Shown piece after piece: positions 7,651-13,779 of a stretch of 64,000 bases of DNA; the first letter of the stretch is position 1, and each line of letters begins with the position of its first letter. Under the pieces are notes generated by a model. The model did no database searches, had not been told where the DNA came from, and saw only the letters and a program-made list of their open reading frames with translations. Origin of the DNA: Nocardioides humilatus (lineage in GTDB: Bacteria > Actinomycetota > Actinomycetes > Propionibacteriales > Nocardioidaceae); NCBI RefSeq assembly GCF_008373755.1, contig NZ_VUJV01000003.1, positions 372,001 through 436,000 of the forward strand, in the 5' to 3' direction. The position numbers were made by a program, and so were the translations under genes.

Positions 7651-9576
7651 TCAGCCGAGGCGCCACTCCACCGGCGCGAGCGGGTCGGGCTGGTAGCTGC
7701 AGTAGGCGCCGGTCCGGACCGTTCGCGCCAGGTGGGCGCCCAGGTCGGGATGCTGCTCCTCCAGCCGGGCCAGTGCGTAGCGCAGCGACCGGGTCACCGC
7801 ACCGCGGGCACGCTCGGCCGTGCCTCCCGTCGTCCGGTCGCGACCGCCGAGACCTGCGGCTGCGGTCAGCTCGGCCATCAGGTAGTCGCGGTCCCGCTCG
7901 GCGAGCGCACGACGCGCGTCGTCGTGGTCGTGCTCCGCCTCCACGATGTCGTCCTCGACCTCGGCGAGCCGCCGGCGGTAGGACGCCTTGGCCTCGTCGT
8001 CGAGGACCGGGAGCCCGCTGTCGACGACGGCGGCGCCGGCGAGGTCGAGCGCGTGGATCTCCGTGTCGGGCTGGGCCAGGAGGCGCGCGAGGTAGCCGAT
8101 GCCCTTGAGGTCGGCGAGGACCGTACGACGACCCCGGAAGTCGATCTCCCAGTGGTCGCCGCTGCGCAGCAGGCTGGCCGCTACTGCGACCGCGGCGTCG
8201 CGGGGCTCACCTGGTTTCTCGAGGCGCGCGCGGACGTCAGCCTCGCGCAGCCGCGCTCCGAACTCCGCGAACGCCGACGCTGCTGCCGTCCACTCCAGCG
8301 CGGCCCCCGACGGGTTGCCCGCCGCGGCGAAGGCCTCGGCGAGCACGCACCGAGCCACGGCAGCGTCGTAGGGCGCCTGCATCTCGACCCACGCCACCAC
8401 GGCGGCGTGCGCCTGCTGGGCGGCCGCCGTCGTGTCGCCCGTCAGCAGCGCCGTGCGAGCGGCCGCCAGCGCCGCCACCGCGTGGAGCGACGGACTCGAG
8501 TAGCGGTCCGCCGTCGCGCGCAGCGTGGCCATGGCCGACGCTGCCGTCGCGCGATCCCCCCGTGCGGCAGCAACCTCGACCTGGGCGGCCAGCAGCGGCA
8601 CCTGCCGCAGGTCGCCGAAGGGTGGCTGCTCCTTCCAGGGCATCCCCGTGGGGTGGGCGAGCTCACCGGCGAGCATCCCGGCCGCCTCCGCTGCCGCCCC
8701 CTGCTCGAGGCGGACCAGGGCCAGCCCCGGCTGCGGCGACCAGGCCCGTTCGTGGGCCTGGAGGAACGATTCCTCGGCACCGACCAGGTCGCCCCGCCGG
8801 AGGCGGATGTTGCCGAGCTCCACGAGCGGCCAGCCGTACTCTCGGCGCATCCACGGGCGCAGCTCCTCGCAGGCCGCGAGGGCCTCCTGCTCCGCGTCAT
8901 CGCCCGGGCCCGACACGCGCAGCAGCTCGGCGCGATGCACCCGGCAACGACCGTGGGTCGTCGCGATGCCCGGTCCGTGGCGCCAGTGGTCCATCAGGTC
9001 GGTCCACTCCCGGGCCCGGTCGCCCCGGCCGACCCACTGGGCGATGCAGATCAGCTCGCAGTAGACGTTGCCCGTCGTCAGCGGGTCGAACTCTCCGGCA
9101 GCGAGGTCGATCGCAAGCTCGTCGAGCATCGCCAGCCCTGCGTCGACGTCGCCGGCGTGGATGGCCAGCCGGGCGATCATGGTCCGGCCGAGCCCGCGGG
9201 CGGGATCGACGCCAAACCGGTCGCCGAGCTCGATCGCCGCCTCGGCAGGCGCGCGGGCACCCTCAGGGTCTCCCGACAGGACGCGTTCCGCCGCCCGGAT
9301 CGCCGCGAGGAGCGCATCGACCGGCCCGGTCGGCCGACCGGCGACCAGCCGTGCGGCGCGCGCTACCCATCCGCGCACCGGCGCCATCAGCCCGGTCTCG
9401 CACAGGAGCATCAGTGCGACCCGGGCCGCGGCCGAGGCCGCCTCCTCGGGCCGCCCAGCCGCGTCGTGGCGCGCATAGAGCTCCTCGAGCAGCGACACCG
9501 CGAGCTCGAGCTCGCCGCCGCCGTACGCCGCGTCGACGCGGGCCTCGAGCTCAGACTCCCTGTCGTCCGCGCTCAC
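7651..9576 (-). CDS. TPR-repeat protein with C-terminal winged-helix-like region
   Basis: A protein of 641 residues. Most of it (about 1-450) is helical repeats of TPR/MalT type rich in Ala and Leu. From about residue 475 a different domain begins: GDHWEIDFRGRRTVLADLKGIGYLARLLAQP, followed by a charged helix and TRSLRYALARLEEQHPDLGAHL. This C-terminal segment is familiar from actinobacterial regulators that carry an ATPase or cyclase in front. Here no ATPase precedes it. The start is taken as GTG at 9576, which lies 6 nt after CACAAT; an upstream in-frame ATG at 9639 lacks support. It is divergent from a cupin gene, and a regulatory or scaffold role is likely but unproved. Confidence 0.75.
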   Translation of the reverse strand: MSADDRESELEARVDAAYGGGELELAVSLLEELYARHDAAGRPEEAASAAARVALMLLCETGLMAPVRGWVARAARLVAGRPTGPVDALLAAIRAAERVLSGDPEGARAPAEAAIELGDRFGVDPARGLGRTMIARLAIHAGDVDAGLAMLDELAIDLAAGEFDPLTTGNVYCELICIAQWVGRGDRAREWTDLMDHWRHGPGIATTHGRCRVHRAELLRVSGPGDDAEQEALAACEELRPWMRREYGWPLVELGNIRLRRGDLVGAEESFLQAHERAWSPQPGLALVRLEQGAAAEAAGMLAGELAHPTGMPWKEQPPFGDLRQVPLLAAQVEVAAARGDRATAASAMATLRATADRYSSPSLHAVAALAAARTALLTGDTTAAAQQAHAAVVAWVEMQAPYDAAVARCVLAEAFAAAGNPSGAALEWTAAASAFAEFGARLREADVRARLEKPGEPRDAAVAVAASLLRSGDHWEIDFRGRRTVLADLKGIGYLARLLAQPDTEIHALDLAGAAVVDSGLPVLDDEAKASYRRRLAEVEDDIVEAEHDHDDARRALAERDRDYLMAELTAAAGLGGRDRTTGGTAERARGAVTRSLRYALARLEEQHPDLGAHLARTVRTGAYCSYQPDPLAPVEWRLG

Positions 9577-9582
9577 TGTCGC

Positions 9583-9588
9583 ATTGTG
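9583..9588 (-). promoter_or_regulatory. -10-like element of the TPR gene
   Basis: CACAAT on the minus strand ends 6 nt before the GTG at 9576. The first base deviates from TANNNT. Confidence 0.4.
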
Positions 9589-9644
9589 ACAGCCGATGTC
9601 CCGCCTTCTGGGTAACCGACCAACTCCCCGGAAGGACACCTCCC

Positions 9645-10034
9645 ATGCACACCACCACGCGCGACCTGCCGATCAAGATGAACGCCCTCGGCGCCACCGT
9701 CCGTCACCTGCCCTCCTACGGCGTCGCCGACGGTTCCCTCGCGGCCGAGCACCTGGTCCTCGCTGCGGGCGTCGACATCGCGCCGCTCCTCCAGGGTCTC
9801 GAGGACGACGCCTGCCAGGCCCCGCACTGGGGCTTCGTCGTCCGTGGTCGCCTGGTCGTGAGCTACGCCGACGGGTCCGACGAGACCTGCTCGGCGGGCG
9901 AGGTGTTCCACTGGCCGGCGGGCCACTCGGTCCGCGTCGAGGAGGACGCCGAGCTCGTCATGTTCAGCCCGGACGCCGAGCACTTCGCCGTCATGAACCA
10001 CATGCTCGGTGTCCTCGCCGAGCTGCCGGCCTGA
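9645..10034 (+). CDS. Cupin-domain protein
   Basis: A small single-domain protein of 129 residues. The sequence CQAPHWGFVVRGRLVVSYADGSDETCSAGEVFHWPAGHSVRVEED follows the cupin layout, with the motif 1 HxxFVxxGRL-like region and motif 2 PAGH. It lacks a complete set of the classical motif 1 His and Glu residues, so the metal may be bound differently or not at all. GGAAGGA precedes the ATG at good spacing. It lies divergent from the TPR protein and directly before the second small secreted paralogue. The ligand is unknown. Confidence 0.75.
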   Translation: MHTTTRDLPIKMNALGATVRHLPSYGVADGSLAAEHLVLAAGVDIAPLLQGLEDDACQAPHWGFVVRGRLVVSYADGSDETCSAGEVFHWPAGHSVRVEEDAELVMFSPDAEHFAVMNHMLGVLAELPA

Positions 10035-10101
10035 CGCCCACCCCCGGACGACGTCCGGGGGCTACTGTGAACCGATCGGTCCCCGACCGGAAGGAACCCC
10101 C

Positions 10102-10485
10102 ATGTTCACCTCTCCCGTTTCTCGTCGCATCGCGGCCTCTGCGATCGCCCTGTCGACCGGAGGCGCCGTGCTCCTCATCGGCCCCAGCGCGTCCGCCGGC
10201 GACCGGGCCTCCTCCACGGTCACCATCTCCGCGGAGGGGACCGATCTCTTCGGCCACGTCAGCAGCCCACGGTCGAGCTGCAAGCGCGAACGACCGGTCC
10301 ACGTCTACAAGCAGATCGGCACCCGCGGTGGTGGCGATGACCAGCACTTCGCGATGGACACCACCGACGACGACGGCGACTGGAGCACCGGCAACACCGG
10401 CACCGCGGGCAAGTTCTACGCCAAGGTGAAGCGGACCGCTCTGTGCAAGAAGGACCTCAGTCCCACGATCACCGTCCACCGCTGA
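10102..10485 (+). CDS. Small secreted protein, paralogue B
   Basis: A protein of 127 residues with a Sec-type signal (about residues 1-33, ending near SASA) and a mature domain clearly homologous to the product of 7269-7643. Shared are TVTISAEGTDLFGHVSS, one Cys after it, GTRGGGDD, the DTTDDDGDWSTGNTGTAGKF block, a second Cys and the terminal SPTITVHR. GGAAGGAA precedes the ATG at 10102. Its last 17 bases overlap the end of the convergent lipoprotein gene. The duplication is separated by the TPR and cupin genes. The function is unknown; an exported, possibly calcium-binding protein is an inference from the acidic loop. Confidence 0.75.
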   Translation: MFTSPVSRRIAASAIALSTGGAVLLIGPSASAGDRASSTVTISAEGTDLFGHVSSPRSSCKRERPVHVYKQIGTRGGGDDQHFAMDTTDDDGDWSTGNTGTAGKFYAKVKRTALCKKDLSPTITVHR

Positions 10486-11266
10486 GCGGGTGGGCCGCGA
10501 AGAAGTCCCAGACCAGTCGGGTCGCTGGTCGGGGCCAGACGTGGCCCATCCCCTCGACGGAGTAGACACGGTGCTCGGTGCCGTCGGCGCACCGCGCGAT
10601 GGTGAGGTGCGCCGGACGGCCGCCGAGGCGTACGCCGAAGTCCCGCCGCTCGTCGCAACCGGCCGCCCGGTCCCACTCGCGGTTGAGCGGCGCGAAGCCG
10701 GGCGCGAGGTCGTCGGCCGTGCCTTGGACTGCGATCAGCGACGGCACCCGCCGCAGGTCGAAGCCGCTGTCGCTCACCCCGCTGACGGGAGCGAACGCAG
10801 CGATCCGTCCTGACTGGTGACGAGCGAGGTCGTAGACAGCGGTCGCGCCGCGGGAGAAGCCCGCGGCGTAGATGCGGCGCTGGTCGATGGGCAGGTTCCG
10901 CTCCGTCAGGTGGTCGAGGAGCACCGGGATCTCGTGGGGGCCGCTGTAGTTGTCGGGGTAGACGACGAGGAACCCCTCGCGGTCGGCCAGGTCGTTGAAG
11001 CGGGTGTCCTCCATCATCGACTCCGGCGTGCCCGGGCTGCCGTGGAAGACGAGCACGAGCGGAAGCGGCCGATCCTTCTTGAACTGCCGCGGCAGGTGGA
11101 GCACGTAGCGCAGCTCGGTACCGTCGGGGAGCGCGACCTCCGCCCCCGCGTCAGACGGCCTCGACGGCAATCCGATGGACGGTGTGATGCGCCCCGTCGG
11201 CTCCTCGCTGTCGCTGCACGCGCTGAGCAGGAGCAGCAGGACGATCCCGAGAAACAGCCGGCGCAT
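10469..11266 (-). CDS. Lipoprotein alpha/beta hydrolase, polyhydroxybutyrate-depolymerase/LpqC type
   Basis: A protein of 265 residues with a lipoprotein signal (MRRLFLGIVLLLLLSACSDS; lipobox LSAC) that would anchor it to the outer face of the membrane. The body is an esterase of the PHB depolymerase (LpqC-like) group. LVLVFHGSPGTPESM is the oxyanion-hole segment and GFSRGATAVYDLA is the nucleophile elbow (GxSxG). GTADDLAPGFAPLNREW holds the likely catalytic Asp, and GMGHVWPRP the His. The natural ester is unknown. The ATG follows TACGGT by 6 nt. The 3' end overlaps the convergent gene by 17 bases. Confidence 0.88.
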   Translation of the reverse strand: MRRLFLGIVLLLLLSACSDSEEPTGRITPSIGLPSRPSDAGAEVALPDGTELRYVLHLPRQFKKDRPLPLVLVFHGSPGTPESMMEDTRFNDLADREGFLVVYPDNYSGPHEIPVLLDHLTERNLPIDQRRIYAAGFSRGATAVYDLARHQSGRIAAFAPVSGVSDSGFDLRRVPSLIAVQGTADDLAPGFAPLNREWDRAAGCDERRDFGVRLGGRPAHLTIARCADGTEHRVYSVEGMGHVWPRPATRLVWDFFAAHPLSGGR

Positions 11267-11272
11267 GCGCCG

Positions 11273-11278
11273 ACCGTA
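11273..11278 (-). promoter_or_regulatory. -10 element, leaderless start of the lipoprotein esterase
   Basis: TACGGT on the minus strand ends 6 nt before the ATG at 11266. Confidence 0.5.
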
Positions 11279-11297
11279 CGCCTGGGGCGGTCGCAGA

Positions 11298-12410
11298 TCA
11301 GCGCGCGGCGAGGCGAGCCGCGGCCGCGGCCACGCGCTCGTCGGTGGCGGTGAAGGCCACCCGCACGTGGTGGGAGCCCGCCACGCCGTAGAACTCACCC
11401 GGCGCCACGAGGATGCCGAGGTCGGCGAGCTCGGCGACGGTCGCCCAGCAGTCGGGGCCCTCGGGACCGCGGGTCGCCCACAGGTAGAGCGAGGCCTCGG
11501 AGTGGTCGACGGTGAAGCCGGCCCCCTCGAGTGCGGCGCGCAGCGTGGCCCGCCGGGCGGCGTACCGCGCGTGCTGCTCGAGGCTGTGCGCGTCGTCGGC
11601 AAGTACGGCGGCCAGCACCTTCTGCTGCGGACCGGGCATCTGCAGCCCGAGGTTCTTGCGGACGGCGAGCAGCTCCGCGATCACCTGGCGGTCACCCGCG
11701 ACGAAGGCGCAGCGGTAGCCCGCGAGGTTGGACCGCTTCGAGAGCGAGTGGACCGCGAGGATGCCCTCGTGGCTGCCGCCGCAGATGTCGGGGTGGAGCA
11801 CCGAGACCGCTTCAGCGTCCCAGCAGCACTCGATGTAGCACTCGTCGGAGACGAGCAGCACGCCCCGCTCCCGGCACCAGTCGACGACCTTCTTCAGGTG
11901 CTCCTTCGGGAGCACCCGACCGGTCGGGTTGGAGGGCGAGTTGATCCAGAGCAGGCGCGGGGTCTCAGGGCCGAGGGCCGTGAGCGAGTCGGTGGCCATC
12001 GTGCGGGCGCCGACCAGCGCAGCGCTGACCTCGTAGGTCGGGTAGGCCAGCTCGGGGTAGACGACCAGGTCGCCGGGTCCGATGCCGAGGTGGAGCGGCA
12101 TCGACCCGATCAGCTCCTTGGAGCCGATCACCGGCAGCACCTGATCGACGTCGAGCCCGGTCACGCCGTGGACCCGCGCGAACCAGTCGACGACGGCCTG
12201 CCGGGTCTCGACCAGGCCGACCGTCAGCGGATAGCCGGGCGAGTCCGCGGCGGCACGCAGCGCCGCCTGGGCGACCTCGGGCGTCGGGTCGACCGGCGTG
12301 CCGACCGAGAGGTCGACGATGCCGCCGGGGTGGCTACGGGCCTTCTCGGCGAAGGCCGTGAGCTTGTCCCACGGGAAGTCGGGCAGACGCCCGGAGACTC
12401 CACCAGTCAG
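11298..12410 (-). CDS. dapC: Succinyldiaminopimelate aminotransferase
   Basis: PLP-dependent class I/II aminotransferase that makes N-succinyl-LL-2,6-diaminopimelate in the DAP/lysine pathway. It has the N-terminal phrases RLPDFPWDKL and GIVDLSVGTPVDPTPE typical of actinobacterial DapC, then YPELAYPTYEV, WINSPSNPTGRVLP (PLP-contact Asn), VSDECYIE, and SLSKRSNLAGYR with the Schiff-base Lys. No in-frame ATG, GTG or TTG exists before the conserved N-terminus; the first GTG, at 12164, would delete about 80 conserved residues. CTG at 12410 gives 370 residues, the normal family length, and is my choice. It lies 23 bases after fdxC on the same strand, an order also known from mycobacteria (Rv1177-Rv1178). 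Confidence 0.9.
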   Translation of the reverse strand: MTGGVSGRLPDFPWDKLTAFAEKARSHPGGIVDLSVGTPVDPTPEVAQAALRAAADSPGYPLTVGLVETRQAVVDWFARVHGVTGLDVDQVLPVIGSKELIGSMPLHLGIGPGDLVVYPELAYPTYEVSAALVGARTMATDSLTALGPETPRLLWINSPSNPTGRVLPKEHLKKVVDWCRERGVLLVSDECYIECCWDAEAVSVLHPDICGGSHEGILAVHSLSKRSNLAGYRCAFVAGDRQVIAELLAVRKNLGLQMPGPQQKVLAAVLADDAHSLEQHARYAARRATLRAALEGAGFTVDHSEASLYLWATRGPEGPDCWATVAELADLGILVAPGEFYGVAGSHHVRVAFTATDERVAAAAARLAAR

Positions 12411-12433
12411 TGGAGTGCCCGGTGATGAAGTGT

Positions 12434-12763
12434 TCAGTGCTCGTCGTGCTCTTGCGGCTCGAGGGCGGCGACGAAGGGGTGGTCCTTGTCGATCTCACCC
12501 ATCTTGGCCGCACCGCCCGGCGAGCCGAGGTCGCTGAAGAACCCGACGTTGGCGTCGTAGTAGTCCTTCCACTCCTCCGGCACGTCGTCCTCGTAGAAGA
12601 TCGCCTCGACCGGGCAGACCGGCTCGCAGGCACCGCAGTCGACGCACTCATCCGGGTGGATGTAGAGCATCCGCTTGCCTTCGTAGATGCAGTCGACGGG
12701 GCACTCGTCGACGCACGCGCGGTCCTTGAGGTCCACACACGGCTGGGAGATGACGTAGGTCAC
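12434..12763 (-). CDS. fdxC: 7Fe ferredoxin (FdxA/FdxC type)
   Basis: A seven-iron ferredoxin of 109 residues holding one 3Fe-4S and one 4Fe-4S cluster. The cysteine pattern [17 protein letters not shown] and later [17 protein letters not shown] is that of the Mycobacterium/Thermus type, and the C-terminal tail ([27 protein letters not shown]) is typical of actinobacterial members. It carries electrons in the cytoplasm, perhaps to P450s or other oxidoreductases. GTG at 12763 is preceded by AGGAGGAG, a very strong ribosome-binding site. dapC follows after 23 bases, so they probably share an mRNA. A 9-1-9 inverted repeat lies 39 bases upstream. Confidence 0.95.
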   Translation of the reverse strand: MTYVISQPCVDLKDRACVDECPVDCIYEGKRMLYIHPDECVDCGACEPVCPVEAIFYEDDVPEEWKDYYDANVGFFSDLGSPGGAAKMGEIDKDHPFVAALEPQEHDEH

Positions 12764-12801
12764 CGGTCTCCTCCTGATGCTGCTGCAAGAGCGGATGCAA
12801 A

Positions 12802-12820
12802 ACACGAAACGGTTTCATGT
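12802..12820. promoter_or_regulatory. Inverted repeat between fdxC and the GNAT gene, candidate operator
   Basis: ACACGAAAC-G-GTTTCATGT is a 9-1-9 inverted repeat with one mismatch. It lies 39 bases before the fdxC GTG and 14 bases before the TAGTAT box of the divergent gene, so it could control either. I cannot name the regulator. Confidence 0.5.
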
Positions 12821-12833
12821 TCCTGGCGCAGCC

Positions 12834-12839
12834 TAGTAT
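12834..12839 (+). promoter_or_regulatory. -10 element, leaderless start of the GNAT gene
   Basis: TAGTAT ends 7 nt before the GTG at 12847. Confidence 0.55.
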
Positions 12840-12846
12840 CCCGCTC

Positions 12847-13779
12847 GTGACAACGGAGCAGGACCCTCGGGAAACGGGACAGCATCTTCTCGGGCCCCAC
12901 GTGGTCGGCCAGCGCGTCGTGGTCCGTCGACTGCTCCGTGGCGAGACGGGCCCCAGCGGCGGACCGGCGATGACCGACCTGCTCGGCGTGTGCCTCTCGT
13001 GGGCCGACGGCCTGTGCGTCGTACAGCCGGAGACCGGCGATGCGGTGACGATCCCGGTGGCCGACATCGTGTCGGGGAAGCCCGTACCGCCCCGACCTTC
13101 GGTGCGCATGCGGGTGTCGTCGCGCGACGCCGAACTGCACACCGCCTCGCTCTTCGCGACGATTGAGACCGCTCCCCTGGGTGCGTGGGTACTCCGTTCC
13201 GAGACCGAACCCGTCGGCCGGCTGCGACGCCGTGCCAACTCGTGCCTGGCCTTCGGCGACCCCGATCTGCCGCTCCCGCAGGCACTCGACGCGGTGCGGT
13301 CGTTCTACGACGCCCGGTCGCGGCCGGCTTACGTCCAGGTCGAGGCCGACTCCCCCGAGGAGTCCGCCGTTCGCGAAGCCGGCTGGGTCCACGACCCCAC
13401 CGGCGACGCCGAGCTGCGCCTCGCCGGCCTCTCCCAAGTACGCCGCCGCATCGGCCGGGTGCCCGACCTGGCGTCGCTCGAGGTCGACGGCACGCGCGCG
13501 GCCGCCACCATCTCCGACGGCGGGACCGTCTGGGCGCGCGGCGATGCCGCCGTCGACGGCGACTGGATCGGCGTGCACGGCATCGAGGTCGACCCGGCCC
13601 ACCGGCGGCAGGGGCTCGCCACTGCGGTGCTCGCAGAACTCGCCTCCTGGGGAGCCGAGCAGGGCGCGACGACCGTCTGGTTGCACGTCGAGACGGGCAA
13701 CACCCCCGCCCGGACCTGGTACGACGCCCTCGGGCTAGCGCCCCACCACGGCTGCCGCTACTTCACTCCGCCGACCTGA
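12847..13779 (+). CDS. GNAT N-acetyltransferase with N-terminal SH3-like domain (Rv0428c-like)
   Basis: A protein of 310 residues. Residues 1-100 form a small beta domain (GQRVVVRRLL, DLLGVCLSWADGLCVVQPETGDAVTIPVADIVSGKP). The C-terminal half is an acetyl-CoA-dependent GNAT fold with the acetyl-CoA loop IEVDPAHRRQGLATAVLAEL (RRQGLA) and the final strand TVWLHVETGNTPARTWYDALGL. The arrangement is like mycobacterial Rv0428c as I recall it; the acceptor is unknown. GTG at 12847 is chosen for the TAGTAT box upstream. Its last 17 bases overlap the end of the convergent cyclase gene. Confidence 0.82.
   Translation: MTTEQDPRETGQHLLGPHVVGQRVVVRRLLRGETGPSGGPAMTDLLGVCLSWADGLCVVQPETGDAVTIPVADIVSGKPVPPRPSVRMRVSSRDAELHTASLFATIETAPLGAWVLRSETEPVGRLRRRANSCLAFGDPDLPLPQALDAVRSFYDARSRPAYVQVEADSPEESAVREAGWVHDPTGDAELRLAGLSQVRRRIGRVPDLASLEVDGTRAAATISDGGTVWARGDAAVDGDWIGVHGIEVDPAHRRQGLATAVLAELASWGAEQGATTVWLHVETGNTPARTWYDALGLAPHHGCRYFTPPT

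Noticed and set aside
8562-10034. Long plus-strand frame running into the cupin gene
   Set aside because: Only the last 129 residues (from 9645) are cupin-like and preceded by a ribosome-binding site; the rest is Arg/Pro-rich shadow of the TPR gene.
12164-12164. GTG as the start of dapC
   Set aside because: It would remove about 80 conserved residues, including the DLSVGTPVDPTP segment of the fold.
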